Under the pieces are notes generated by a model. It ran no database searches and was not told the origin of the DNA. It saw only the letters and a program-made list of their open reading frames with translations. 64,000 nt of DNA from Trujillonella endophytica. Lineage in GTDB: Bacteria > Actinomycetota > Actinomycetes > Mycobacteriales > Geodermatophilaceae. The stretch is taken from contig NZ_FOEE01000001.1 of NCBI RefSeq assembly GCF_900110555.1, forward strand, positions 310,001 to 374,000, in the 5' to 3' direction. A program made the translations under genes and the position numbers. Of this stretch, positions 17,434 to 25,618 are shown piece by piece. Every line of letters begins with the position of its first letter. Within the stretch, counting starts at the first letter, position 1.

Positions 17434-19020
17434 ATGGTGTGGCGCATGAGAGGCATCGTCCGCACCGCCGTGGCCGGGATGGGAGCGGTCGCCGCCGTCG
17501 CCGCCCGGGACCTGCTCCAGCGGGAGCACACCCTGCTGCGCAACTTCCCGGTGATCGGGCACGCCCGCTACCTGCTGGAGTCGATCGGCCCGGAGCTGCG
17601 GCAGTACCTGGTCGCCGGCAACGAGGAGGAGCGGCCGTTCACCCGCGACCAGCGCCGCTGGGTCTACGCCTCGGCGAAGCGGGAGAACAACTACTTCGGG
17701 TTCGGCACGGACAACGACATGGAGCACGCCTCCGGCTACCCGATCATCAAGCACCGGACGTTCGGCTCGACCGTGCCGCCGTCGCACCCGGCCTCGGCCA
17801 CCGACGTCGCGCTGCCCTCGGCCAAGGTGCTCGGCGGGCCGCGGGGGAGGGCGCACGCGTTCCGGCCGGCGTCGGTGGTCAACGTGTCGGCGATGAGCTT
17901 CGGCTCGCTGTCGGGGTCGGCGATCGAGGCGCTGAACCGGGGCGCCGCGCTCGCCGGCTGCCTGCAGAACACCGGCGAGGGCGGGCTGTCGGTGCACCAC
18001 CGCCACGGCGGGGAGCTGGTCTTCCAGATCGGCACCGCCTACTTCGGCTGCCGCGACGAGCGCGGCCGCTTCGACCTCGACAGGCTGTGCGACCTGGTCG
18101 CGGGCGCCCCGGTGCGCGCGCTGGAGATCAAGCTCAGCCAGGGCGCCAAGCCGGGGCTGGGCGGGGTGCTCCCGGCGGCGAAGGTGTCGGCGGAGATCGC
18201 CGCGGCCCGCGGGGTGCCGGTGGGGGAGACCTGCGTCAGCCCGTCGCGGCACGCGGAGTTCGCCGACACCGACGGGCTGCTGGACTGGGTGGAGCTGCTG
18301 GCGGCCGCGACCGGGCTGCCGGTGGGCATCAAGGCCGCGGTCGGCGACATGGGGTTCTGGGACGAGCTGACCGAGCTGATGGCCACCACCGGCCGGGGCG
18401 TGGACTTCGTGACCGTCGACGGCGGCGAGGGCGGCACCGGCGCCGCGCCGATGGTGTTCGCCGACTCGGTGTCGCTGCCGTTCCAGCTCGGCTTCGCGCG
18501 GGTGTACGCCGCCTTCGCCCGGCGCGGGCTGGCCGAGCAGGTGACGTTCATCGGCGGCGGCAAGCTCGGGCTGCCCGACAACGCGATCGTCGCCTTCGCC
18601 CTGGGGTGCGACATGGTCAACGTCGCGCGCGAGGCGATGCTGGCCATCGGCTGCATCCAGGCGCAGAGGTGCCACACCGACTCCTGCCCGACCGGCGTGG
18701 CCACCCAGAACGCGTGGCTGGCCCGCGGCCTGGACCCGCAGCTGAAGTCCGTGCGGCTGGCCAACTACGTGGCCACGCTGCGCCGGGACCTGGTGAAGGT
18801 GGCCGAGGCGTGCGGGGTCGAGCACCCCGGCCTGATCGCCTCCGACGCGGTGGAGATCCTGGAGGGCCGGACGTCGTCCACCCCGCTCGGCGAGGTCTAC
18901 GGGTACGAGCCCGGGTGGGGGCTGCCGTCGGCCGCCGACCGGGCGGAGATCGCCCGGATCATGCGCGGCGAGGCCACGCACGGCGGCTCCGCCGAGCCGT
19001 CCCCCGACGCCGCCGCCTGA
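17434..19020 (+). CDS. FMN-binding glutamate synthase family protein (GltB-like, no amidotransferase domain)
   Basis: A 528-residue protein that matches only the central FMN barrel of glutamate synthase. The segment F-V-T-V-D-G-G-E-G-G-T-G-A-A-P is the typical glutamate synthase barrel signature, and C-I-Q-A-Q-R-C-H-T-D-S-C-P (about residues 405-417) provides the cysteines of a [3Fe-4S] cluster. It lacks the N-terminal glutamine amidotransferase Cys domain and the C-terminal beta-helix, so ammonia would have to be used directly, or the substrate differs. A short hydrophobic N terminus (VRTAVAGMGAVAAVAA) may anchor it to the membrane. GGAGG lies only one base before ATG 17434 but 13 bases before ATG 17446, so the start is uncertain. 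A long hairpin ends the gene. Confidence 0.85.
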   Translation: MVWRMRGIVRTAVAGMGAVAAVAARDLLQREHTLLRNFPVIGHARYLLESIGPELRQYLVAGNEEERPFTRDQRRWVYASAKRENNYFGFGTDNDMEHASGYPIIKHRTFGSTVPPSHPASATDVALPSAKVLGGPRGRAHAFRPASVVNVSAMSFGSLSGSAIEALNRGAALAGCLQNTGEGGLSVHHRHGGELVFQIGTAYFGCRDERGRFDLDRLCDLVAGAPVRALEIKLSQGAKPGLGGVLPAAKVSAEIAAARGVPVGETCVSPSRHAEFADTDGLLDWVELLAAATGLPVGIKAAVGDMGFWDELTELMATTGRGVDFVTVDGGEGGTGAAPMVFADSVSLPFQLGFARVYAAFARRGLAEQVTFIGGGKLGLPDNAIVAFALGCDMVNVAREAMLAIGCIQAQRCHTDSCPTGVATQNAWLARGLDPQLKSVRLANYVATLRRDLVKVAEACGVEHPGLIASDAVEILEGRTSSTPLGEVYGYEPGWGLPSAADRAEIARIMRGEATHGGSAEPSPDAAA

Positions 19021-19027
19021 CGCCGGA

Positions 19028-19074
19028 CGGGCAACTCCGCGCTCCTGCACCGTGCAGAAGCGCGGAGTTGCCCG
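19028..19074. terminator. 22-bp bidirectional hairpin terminator
   Basis: The arms 19028-19049 and 19053-19074 pair at 21 of 22 positions around a three-base centre. It sits exactly between the stop codons of two convergent genes (19020 and 19076). No T tract is present on either strand. Confidence 0.8.
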
Positions 19075-19075
19075 G

Positions 19076-19705
19076 TCACTGCCCCCGGAGGAGCTGGTCG
19101 AACGGGACGACGTCGGCGAACGGGTCCGACCGGCGCGGGGCCCCGCCGTCGCCGGCCGACCGCCGCCCGGAGACCAGGTCGGCCAGCTCGCCGGCCGCGC
19201 GCTCGATGCGCGGGGTGAGGGTGCCGCCGTCGCCGCCGGCCCAGTCCTCGGACGCGGCGAACACGGCCGTGGGCACCGCCACCGCCCGCAGGTGGGCGAA
19301 CAGCGGCCGCATCGCGTGCTCCAGCACCAGGGAGTGCCGCGCGCTGCCGGCGGTCGCGCCGAGCAGCACCGGCGTACCGGCCAGCGCGTCGGCGTCCAGG
19401 ACGTCGAAGAAGGTCTTGAACAACCCGCTGTAGGAGGCGGCGAACACCGGGGTCACGGCGATCAGGGCGTCGGCGCCGGCCACGGTGTCGAGCGCGCTCC
19501 GCAGGCCCCCGGCCGGAAAGCCGGTCACCAGGTGGTCGGCCAGCTCCCGGGCGTGGCCGCGCAGCTCGACCACCTCGACGGTGGCGTCGTCCCCGCGCGC
19601 CCGCAGGGCCTCGACGGTCGCCGCGGTCAGCCGGTCGGCGAGCAGCCGGGTGGACGACGGCGTGCTCAGCCCGGCGCTGACGACGGCGAGCGTGCGCGTG
19701 GTCAT
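19076..19705 (-). CDS. NAD(P)H-dependent FMN reductase (CE1759 family-like)
   Basis: A 209-residue flavodoxin-fold reductase. It starts L-A-V-V-S-A-G-L-S-T-P-S-S-T-R-L-L-A, a phosphate-binding loop for FMN, and contains V-T-P-V-F-A-A-S-Y-S-G-L-F-K-T-F-F-D (~residues 90-107), the canonical P-x-Y-x-x-S-x-S-G-L-F-K element of this family, and L-L-G-A-T-A-G-S-A-R-H-S. It would reduce free FMN with NAD(P)H and deliver it to the monooxygenase encoded just upstream, whose stop overlaps this ATG (19705) by 4 bp. Such luciferase-like oxygenase/reductase pairs work as two-component flavin monooxygenases. Confidence 0.87.
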   Translation of the reverse strand: MTTRTLAVVSAGLSTPSSTRLLADRLTAATVEALRARGDDATVEVVELRGHARELADHLVTGFPAGGLRSALDTVAGADALIAVTPVFAASYSGLFKTFFDVLDADALAGTPVLLGATAGSARHSLVLEHAMRPLFAHLRAVAVPTAVFAASEDWAGGDGGTLTPRIERAAGELADLVSGRRSAGDGGAPRRSDPFADVVPFDQLLRGQ

Positions 19706-20820
19706 CGGGTGCTCGCCCCCTCGGGGGTCTCGGTCCGGGCCTGGGCGGCGCGGCGGGCCGCGACGCGGGCGGCGTGCGTGGGGGCGTCGGGGACGTGCGC
19801 GGGCTTGAGCGCGGCGAACTCCTTGCGCAGCACCGGCACGACCTCCTCGCCGAGCAGGTCGAGCTGCTCGAGCACGGTCTTCAGCGGCAGCCCGGCGTGG
19901 TCGACCAGGAACAGCTGCCGCTGGTAGTCGCCGACGTAGTCGCGGAAGCCGAGGGTGCGCTCGATGACCTGCTGCGGGCTGCCGACGGTCAGCGGGGTCT
20001 CGGAGCTGAACTCCTCCAGCGACGGGCCGTGGCCGTAGACGGGCGCCTCGTCGAAGTAGGGGCGGAACTCGTTGACGGCGTCCTGGCTGTTCCGGCGCAT
20101 GAACACCTGCCCGCCCAGGCCGACGATCGCCTGGTCGGCGCTGCCGTGGCCGTGGTGGGCGTAGCGGCCCCGGTAGAACTCGACCATCTTCGCGGTGTGC
20201 TCGGGCGGCCAGAAGATGTGGTTGGCGAAGAAGCCGTCGCCGTAGAACGCGGCCTGCTCGGCGATCTGGGGGCTGCGGATCGAGCCGTGCCAGACGAAGG
20301 GCGCGACGCCCTCCAGCGGCCGCGGGGTGGACGTGAAGCCCTGCAGCGGCGTCCGGTACTTCCCGGTCCAGTCGACGACCTCGGTGTCCCAGAGCCGGCG
20401 CAGCAGCGCGTAGTTCTCCACCGCCAACGGGAGGCCGTCGCGGATGTCCTTGCCGAACCACGGGTAGACCGGGCCGGTGTTGCCGCGGCCCATCATCAGG
20501 TCCACCCGGCCACCGGCCAGGTGCTGCAGCATCGCGTAGTCCTCGGCGATCTTCACCGGGTCGTTGGTGGTGATCAGCGTGGTGGCCGTCGACAGCTGCA
20601 GGGTCTGCGTCTGCGCGGCGATGTAGGCCAGCGTCGTCGTCGGCGAGGAGGAGAAGAACGGCGGGTTGTGGTGCTCGCCGAGCGCGAAGACGTCGAGGCC
20701 GACCTCCTCGGCCTTCTTGGCGATGGCCACCACCGCCTGGATCCGCTCCGCCTCGCTCGGCGTGCGGCCGGTCGTGGGATCGGGAGTGATGTCGCTGACC
20801 GTGAAGATGCCGAACTGCAC
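19702..20820 (-). CDS. LLM class flavin-dependent monooxygenase (CE1758 family-like)
   Basis: A 372-residue bacterial luciferase-like TIM barrel. The N terminus Q-F-G-I-F-T-V-S-D-I, the A-L-G-E-H-H-N-P-P-F segment (~residues 46-55) with the conserved EHH of luciferase-like enzymes, and the D-L-M-M-G-R-G-N-T-G loop support this. It uses reduced flavin and O2 to oxidise an unknown substrate; the reductase gene overlaps by 4 bp. The start is GTG 20820 with AAGAGG about nine bases upstream. The promoter region holds an inverted repeat (20836-20867) and next comes a TetR gene in the same direction, the likely regulator. The substrate is probably a small organic compound linked to the catabolic genes that follow. 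Confidence 0.87.
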   Translation of the reverse strand: MQFGIFTVSDITPDPTTGRTPSEAERIQAVVAIAKKAEEVGLDVFALGEHHNPPFFSSSPTTTLAYIAAQTQTLQLSTATTLITTNDPVKIAEDYAMLQHLAGGRVDLMMGRGNTGPVYPWFGKDIRDGLPLAVENYALLRRLWDTEVVDWTGKYRTPLQGFTSTPRPLEGVAPFVWHGSIRSPQIAEQAAFYGDGFFANHIFWPPEHTAKMVEFYRGRYAHHGHGSADQAIVGLGGQVFMRRNSQDAVNEFRPYFDEAPVYGHGPSLEEFSSETPLTVGSPQQVIERTLGFRDYVGDYQRQLFLVDHAGLPLKTVLEQLDLLGEEVVPVLRKEFAALKPAHVPDAPTHAARVAARRAAQARTETPEGASTR

Positions 20821-20835
20821 TGGACCCGCCTCTTA

Positions 20836-20867
20836 GGTTGAGAGTTCAACTACTGACCTTCTCAACC
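20836..20867 (-). promoter_or_regulatory. Inverted repeat, candidate TetR operator ahead of the monooxygenase
   Basis: GGTTGAGA (20836-20843) and TCTCAACC (20860-20867) are perfect inverted arms 16 bases apart, and a smaller GTTGA/TTCAAC pair lies inside. The element lies immediately upstream of the GTG start of the monooxygenase and 36 bases past the stop of the TetR gene. A minus-strand TTGAGA in the outer arm could be a -35 element. Confidence 0.5.
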
Positions 20868-20903
20868 GTGCACCGGTCGGAGGGATTCCCGGCGGGGGAG
20901 TGC

Positions 20904-21620
20904 TCAGGAGGCGGGGCGCGCCTCGGAGCCGGGGCGGGCCAGGGCGCCACGGACGATGTCCAGGAAGTCGCCGAGGTCGATGCCGTCGGGGGCGCCGGTG
21001 ATCTCCGGGTCCACCTGGGCCTGGGCGAGGACCAGGCCGCCGACGAACTGCGCCAGGTGGCGCGGGTTGCCGCCGCGCACCGTCCCGTCGCGCTGACCCT
21101 CGCCGAGCGCCTCGGCGTAGCGGGCGAGCACGGCCCCGAACGCGCCCCGGTTCTCCTCCGGCTCGCGGTCGTTCGTCGTCATCGAGGTGGCGGTCAGGCG
21201 GGCGCGGCCGGGCGCGCCGCGCAGGTCGAGCACCGCGGCCCGGGCCATCTCGACCACCTTGTCGATGCCGGTGCCGGCCGACTCGGCGGCGGTGCGCAGG
21301 AGGTCGCCCAGCGAGGTCGCGTGCCGCTCGAGGACCGCCGAGTAGACGGCGTCCTTGCCCGCGAAGAAGTTGTAGATGCTGCCGACCGAGTAGCCCGAGC
21401 CGGTCGCGATCTGCTCCAGGCTCGTCCGGTCGAACCCCTGGCGCAGGAACAGGTCCTCGGCCACGGCCAGGATCTCGCGCCGGCCGCTCTCGACCCGCTC
21501 CAGCCGGCGACGCTCGCGCGCCGCCGCGGCTGCCTCGGCCGGGAGCCCCCGCGCAGGAGGGCGCGCGCCGGATCGCGGTCCGGCCTCGCCGCCGGGCCGG
21601 GGCTGCTGTGCTGCTGTCAC
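20904..21620 (-). CDS. TetR/AcrR family transcriptional regulator
   Basis: A 238-residue TetR repressor with an unusually long, Ala/Pro/Arg-rich N-terminal tail (about 45 residues) before the DNA-binding domain. The helix-turn-helix is T-S-L-E-Q-I-A-T-G-S-G-Y-S-V-G-S-I-Y-N-F-F (about 66-86), followed by A-G-K-D-A-V. The start GTG 21620 could be shortened: later in-frame codons may be the true start because no clear ribosome-binding site precedes 21620. The gene is co-directional with the monooxygenase pair and divergent from the amidohydrolase genes, a position from which it could govern both. Possible operators are the inverted repeat at 20836-20867 and the TTCA-N6-TGAA elements before the amidohydrolase genes. 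Confidence 0.85.
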   Translation of the reverse strand: MTAAQQPRPGGEAGPRSGARPPARGLPAEAAAAARERRRLERVESGRREILAVAEDLFLRQGFDRTSLEQIATGSGYSVGSIYNFFAGKDAVYSAVLERHATSLGDLLRTAAESAGTGIDKVVEMARAAVLDLRGAPGRARLTATSMTTNDREPEENRGAFGAVLARYAEALGEGQRDGTVRGGNPRHLAQFVGGLVLAQAQVDPEITGAPDGIDLGDFLDIVRGALARPGSEARPAS

Positions 21621-21659
21621 GGGCCGAGTGTGCCAGCAAACGGCTCGGAATGAAGGGGG

Positions 21660-21696
21660 TTCAGCTCATTGAAGGTGACTCAGCCCACGCGATAGG
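21660..21696 (+). promoter_or_regulatory. Promoter-operator module of amidohydrolase copy 1
   Basis: Contains TTCA-N6-TGAA (21660-21673), a -35-like TTGAAG (21669-21674), the 14-mer GTGACTCAGCCCAC directly after it, and a -10-like GATAGG (21691-21696) at 16-bp spacing. The same arrangement with the identical 14-mer recurs upstream of the second amidohydrolase gene, which argues that it is functional. Confidence 0.6.
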
Positions 21697-21789
21697 CTCG
21701 GGTCGCCGGTGCGGAGGCGTGCCCGACCGGCCGATCCGTGTCCACCCCCGGCCCGCCGCGCTCACGAGGCAGAGGAAGAGGAGATCAGC

Positions 21790-23067
21790 GTGTCGAGACG
21801 ACTCGACTTCCCGGTGTTCGACGCCGACAACCACATGTACGAGACCACCGATGCCTTCACGAAGTACCTCCCGGCGGAGTACGCGGGCCTGGTCAAGTAC
21901 GTGCAGATCAACGGCCGGACCAAGATCGCCCTGAAGAACACGATCAGCGAGTACATCCCGAACCCGACCTTCAACAAGGTCGCCCCGCCCGGTGCTCAGG
22001 AGCTGGAGTTCCGCGCCAAGAACCCCTCGTCCAAGCACGTGCCGGTCGGGGGCGCCACGCAGTTCACGGAGCGGCAGGCCGGTGACGAGAAGCTCGCCGG
22101 GATGCCGCCCAAGTACATCGAGTCGCCGCCGGCGTTCTTCGAGCCCGGCCCGCGGCTGCAGCTGCTGGACGAGCTGAAGATCGACCGGGCGATCATGTGG
22201 CCGACGCTGGCCTCCCTGCTGGAGGAGCGGCTGGCCGACGACCCGGAGGCCACGCACGTGATGGTCCACGCGCTCAACGAGTGGATGATCGAGCACTGGA
22301 CCTACAACTACGAGAACCGGATCTTCCCCACCCCGGTGATCACCCTGCCGCTGGTGGACAAGGCGATCGCGGAGCTCGACTACGTCGTCGAGCGCGGCGC
22401 CAAGACCATCCTGATCCGGCCGGCTCCCGTGCCCGGCTACAACGGCCGCCGCCGCTCGTTCGCGCTGCCGGAGTACGACCCGTTCTGGAAGCGCGTGCAG
22501 GAGTCCGGCGTGCTCGTCGGCATGCACTCCTCCGACGACGGCCAGCAGCGCTACCTCAACGAGTGGGAGGGCCACGTCGGTGAGTTCCTGCCGTTCGGCC
22601 AGAAGCCGTCGGGCTTCTCGAAGGTCCTCGGGGCGCAGTACCGGGGGATCAAGGACACGGTGACCTCGATCATCGGGCACGGCCTGGCGACCCGGTTCCC
22701 CGACATCCGGTTCATGCCGGTGGAGAACGGCAGCTCCTGGCTCAAGCCGCTGATGACCACGATGGAGAAGGTCTACAGCCGCAACCCCGGCGCCTTCGAC
22801 GAGGACCCGCTGGTGGCCCTCAAGCGGTCGATCATGATCCACCCGTTCTTCGAGGAGGACGTGCTGGGCCTGGTCGAGGCCATCGGCGCCGACAACGTGG
22901 TCTTCGGCTCGGACTACCCGCACCCGGAGGGGCTGCACGACCCGACGAGCTTCGTCGACGAGATCGCCAGCCTGCCGGTCGCGGACCAGGCCAAGATCAT
23001 GGGCGGCAACCTGAACAAGCTGCTCGGCTTCCCGGCCGAGAGCGGGGCCCTGCCCGCCGCCGCCTGA
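21790..23067 (+). CDS. Amidohydrolase family protein (Amidohydro_2), copy 1
   Basis: A 425-residue TIM-barrel amidohydrolase of the ACMSD/resorcylate-decarboxylase-like branch (Amidohydro_2), which hydrolyse or decarboxylate C-C or C-N bonds with one catalytic metal. Metal-site elements visible are D-A-D-N-H-M near residues 11-16, V-G-M-H-S-S-D-D-G, I-I-G-H-G-L and G-S-D-Y-P-H-P-E-G (~residue 373). The first motif has a single His instead of the usual H-x-H. GTG 21790 has GAGGAGA five bases upstream. It is followed by a close paralogue and then by crotonase and thioesterase genes, suggesting ring or chain cleavage to CoA esters; the substrate is unknown. Confidence 0.85.
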   Translation: MSRRLDFPVFDADNHMYETTDAFTKYLPAEYAGLVKYVQINGRTKIALKNTISEYIPNPTFNKVAPPGAQELEFRAKNPSSKHVPVGGATQFTERQAGDEKLAGMPPKYIESPPAFFEPGPRLQLLDELKIDRAIMWPTLASLLEERLADDPEATHVMVHALNEWMIEHWTYNYENRIFPTPVITLPLVDKAIAELDYVVERGAKTILIRPAPVPGYNGRRRSFALPEYDPFWKRVQESGVLVGMHSSDDGQQRYLNEWEGHVGEFLPFGQKPSGFSKVLGAQYRGIKDTVTSIIGHGLATRFPDIRFMPVENGSSWLKPLMTTMEKVYSRNPGAFDEDPLVALKRSIMIHPFFEEDVLGLVEAIGADNVVFGSDYPHPEGLHDPTSFVDEIASLPVADQAKIMGGNLNKLLGFPAESGALPAAA

Positions 23068-23072
23068 CGCAT

Positions 23073-23106
23073 GGCCGGCCGGGCCGCCGTCGCGGCCCGG
23101 CCGGCC
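23073..23106 (+). terminator. Perfect 15-bp hairpin terminator
   Basis: Arms 23073-23087 and 23092-23106 are perfectly complementary around a four-base loop CGTC, starting six bases after the stop of amidohydrolase copy 1. It separates the two paralogues into different transcripts. Confidence 0.78.
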
Positions 23107-23165
23107 GGCTCCGCAGCGCTCCCGACTGTGTCGGGGAACACGCCCCTGCGGAGCGGTGAACGCCG

Positions 23166-23201
23166 TTCAAGATCTTGAAAGTGACTCAGCCCACTGATAG
23201 C
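23166..23201 (+). promoter_or_regulatory. Promoter-operator module of amidohydrolase copy 2
   Basis: A perfect 14-bp palindrome TTCAAGATCTTGAA (23166-23179) overlaps a -35-like TTGAAA (23175-23180). It is followed at once by GTGACTCAGCCCAC, identical to the element before copy 1, and by GATAGC (23196-23201) at 15-bp spacing. The palindrome half sites TTCA...TGAA are kept in both modules, as expected for a dimeric regulator. Confidence 0.62.
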
Positions 23202-23285
23202 GTCGAGGATGGCCGCAGTTCCCCGCGCTGCCCCGCTGGCCGTACGGCCGGGGCGCGTCCGCGATTGACAGAGAGAGGGCCCTTC

Positions 23286-24557
23286 GTGTCCCGACGACTC
23301 GACTTCCCGGTGTTCGACGCCGACAACCACATGTACGAGACCACCGACGCCTTCACCAAGTACCTCCCGAAGGAGTACGAGGGCCTCGTCAAGTACGTCC
23401 AGGTCAACGGGCGCACCAAGATCGCGCTGCGCAATGTGATCAGCGAGTACATCCCGAACCCGACCTTCAGCAAGGTCGCCCCTCCCGGCGCCCTCGAGCT
23501 CGAGTTCCGCGCGAAGAACCCCTCGTCGAAGCACAAGCCGCTGAGCAACAAGACCAGCTTCGGCGAGGTGACCAACGAGGAGCGCAAGTCGATCGAGGGC
23601 ATGCCGCCCAAGGTCATCGAGTCGCCTCCGGCCTTCTTCAACCCGGCGGACCGGCTGGTCGTCCTCGACGAGCTCGGCCTCGACCGTGCGGTCATGTGGC
23701 CGACGCTGGCCTCGCTGCTCGAGGAGCGCATGGCCGACGACCCCGAGGCCACGCACGTCATGGTCCACGCGCTCAACGAGTGGATGCACGAGCACTGGAC
23801 CTACAACTTCGAGAACCGGATCTTCGCGACCCCGGTCATCACGCTGCCGATCCTGGACAAGGCGCTCGCCGAGCTCGACTACGTCCTCGAGCGCGGTGCC
23901 AAGGCGATCCTGATCCGGCCGGCTCCGGTGCCCGGCTACAACGGCCGCCGCCGCTCGTTCGCGCTGCCGGAGTACGACCCGTTCTGGAAGCGCGTGCAGG
24001 AGTCCGGCGTCGTCGTGGGGATGCACTCCTCCGACGACGGCCAGACCCGCTACCTCAACGAGTGGGAGGGCAGCGGCGGCGAGCACATGCCGTTTGTGAA
24101 GAAGTCGGCCTTCTGGCACCTGGTGAACGCCGAGTACCGCGGCATCAAGGACACGGTGACCTCGATCATCGGCCACGGCCTGGCGACCCGGTTCCCCGAC
24201 ATCCGGTTCATGCCGGTGGAGAACGGCAGCTCGTGGATCAAGCCCCTCATCGGGACGATGGAGAAGGTCTACAGCCGTAACCCGGGCGCCTTCGACGAGG
24301 ACCCGGTCGTGGCCCTCCGTCGCTCGATCATGCTGCACCCCTTCTTCGAGGAGGACGTGCTCGGCGTGATCGAGGCCATGGGCGTCGACAACGTCGTCTT
24401 CGGCTCGGACTACCCGCACCCCGAGGGCCTGCACGACCCGATCGAGTACATGAACGAGCTCGAGGGTCTGTCCGACGTGGACAAGGCCAAGGTCATGGGC
24501 GGCAACCTGAACAAGCTGTTCGGCTTCGCGGCCGACAGCAAGGCGATCGCCGCCTGA
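23286..24557 (+). CDS. Amidohydrolase family protein (Amidohydro_2), copy 2
   Basis: A 423-residue paralogue of the preceding gene; by eye about four in five residues are the same, with the largest differences at residues ~85-105 and ~265-285 (E-H-M-P-F-V-K-K-S-A-F-W-H against E-F-L-P-F-G-Q-K-P-S-G-F-S). All metal-site motifs (D-A-D-N-H-M, M-H-S-S-D-D-G, G-H-G-L, G-S-D-Y-P-H-P-E-G) are kept, so both copies are probably active, perhaps on different substrates or as two subunits of one complex. GTG 23286 has GAGAGAGGG upstream. It has its own promoter module and a strong terminator. Confidence 0.85.
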   Translation: MSRRLDFPVFDADNHMYETTDAFTKYLPKEYEGLVKYVQVNGRTKIALRNVISEYIPNPTFSKVAPPGALELEFRAKNPSSKHKPLSNKTSFGEVTNEERKSIEGMPPKVIESPPAFFNPADRLVVLDELGLDRAVMWPTLASLLEERMADDPEATHVMVHALNEWMHEHWTYNFENRIFATPVITLPILDKALAELDYVLERGAKAILIRPAPVPGYNGRRRSFALPEYDPFWKRVQESGVVVGMHSSDDGQTRYLNEWEGSGGEHMPFVKKSAFWHLVNAEYRGIKDTVTSIIGHGLATRFPDIRFMPVENGSSWIKPLIGTMEKVYSRNPGAFDEDPVVALRRSIMLHPFFEEDVLGVIEAMGVDNVVFGSDYPHPEGLHDPIEYMNELEGLSDVDKAKVMGGNLNKLFGFAADSKAIAA

Positions 24558-24562
24558 GAACG

Positions 24563-24580
24563 GGCCCCGCTCGCGGGGCC
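24563..24580 (+). terminator. Short hairpin after amidohydrolase copy 2
   Basis: GGCCCCGC (24563-24570) and GCGGGGCC (24573-24580) form a compact hairpin six bases after the stop codon; with the longer hairpin at 24591-24638 it makes a double terminator. Confidence 0.55.
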
Positions 24581-24590
24581 GTGACCCGCT

Positions 24591-24638
24591 GCTGAGGCGC
24601 CGGCCGGACGAGTTCGACCGTCCGGCCGGCGCCTCAGC
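24591..24638 (+). terminator. Perfect 20-bp hairpin terminator
   Basis: Arms 24591-24610 and 24619-24638 are perfectly complementary over 20 bp, with an eight-base loop AGTTCGAC. It lies between the second amidohydrolase and the crotonase gene and should end the upstream transcript. Confidence 0.82.
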
Positions 24639-24724
24639 CGTGTTCGCACCCCCTGCACGTCTGCACTCCCATCCGATCGGACCCACCCCGGCGAGGGCGC
24701 CGGGCGGAGAGGCGGCAACACCGC

Positions 24725-25618
24725 ATGACGGACTACCAGTTCATCGCCACCGAGTCCTACGACGACGGCGCGATCGTCCGGATCAACCTGAACCGGCCCA
24801 AGCAGCGCAACGCGCAGAACCGCGGCATGCTCGTCGAGCTCGACGAGGCGTTCCGCGCCGCCGAGATGGACGACACCGTGCGCGTGATCATCCTCGGCGC
24901 CGAGGGCACGATGTTCTCCGCCGGCCACGACACCGGCTCCAAGCAGTCCATCGCCGAGTGGAGCCCCGGGCCCGACCAGCACCCCACGGTGAAGATCGAC
25001 GGCGGCACCCGGCTGGGCCCGGAGAAGCTGTTCCTGCAGGAATGGCACTACTACTTCCAGAACACCCGCCGCTGGCGCGACATCCGCAAGATCACCATCG
25101 CCGAGGTGCACGGCAACGTCATGTCGGCCGGCCTCATGCTGATGTGGGCCTGCGACCTGATCGTCGCCGCCGAGGACACCCAGTTCTCCGACGTCGTCGG
25201 GCAGCGGCTGGGCATGTGCGGGGTGGAGTACTTCGCCCACCCGTGGGAGTTCGGCCCGCGCAAGACCAAGGAGCTGCTGCTCACCGGCGACTCCATCGGC
25301 GCCGTCGAGGCCCACGCGCTGGGCATGGTCAGCAAGGTCTACCCGCGCGAGGAGCTCGCCGGCGGCACCCTCGCCCTGGCCCGCCGCATCGCCTCGCTGC
25401 CGACCGTCACCTCGCTGCTGATCAAGGAGTCGGTCAACCAGTCGGTGGACAACATGGGCTTCCAGAACGCGCTCAAGGCGTGCTTCACGCTGCACGAGCT
25501 CAACCACGCGCACTGGTCGACCATCCACGAGGACGGCTACCCCGGCGCCCGCGCCGAGGACGGCATCCAGGGCACCATCCAGGCCGAGAAGGCCGCCGCC
25601 AACGGGACGAAGGCGTGA
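24725..25618 (+). CDS. Enoyl-CoA hydratase/isomerase (crotonase) family protein
   Basis: A 297-residue crotonase-fold protein. The two oxyanion-hole regions are visible: A-G-H-D after M-F-S (~residues 62-65) and V-H-G-N-V-M-S-A-G-L-M-L (~residues 128-139), the latter with W-A-C-D-L-I-V-A-A-E-D. The two Glu residues that do hydration in classical enoyl-CoA hydratases are not in their usual places (G-L-M-L-M-W and V-G-Q-R-L-G-M), so it may carry out another crotonase reaction such as thioester or C-C bond hydrolysis. The C-terminal extension (H-W-S-T-I-H-E-D-G-Y-P-G-A-R) is family-specific. The next gene, a thioesterase, overlaps by 4 bp (GTGA), so the two are translationally coupled. Confidence 0.85.
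   Translation: MTDYQFIATESYDDGAIVRINLNRPKQRNAQNRGMLVELDEAFRAAEMDDTVRVIILGAEGTMFSAGHDTGSKQSIAEWSPGPDQHPTVKIDGGTRLGPEKLFLQEWHYYFQNTRRWRDIRKITIAEVHGNVMSAGLMLMWACDLIVAAEDTQFSDVVGQRLGMCGVEYFAHPWEFGPRKTKELLLTGDSIGAVEAHALGMVSKVYPREELAGGTLALARRIASLPTVTSLLIKESVNQSVDNMGFQNALKACFTLHELNHAHWSTIHEDGYPGARAEDGIQGTIQAEKAAANGTKA

Noticed and set aside
21790-24557. Tandem amidohydrolases as an assembly duplication
   Set aside because: The copies differ at about one fifth of residues and in their flanking terminators, so they are real diverged paralogues.
24725-25618. Calling the crotonase gene a definite enoyl-CoA hydratase
   Set aside because: The two catalytic Glu positions do not look conserved by eye, so only the family is given.
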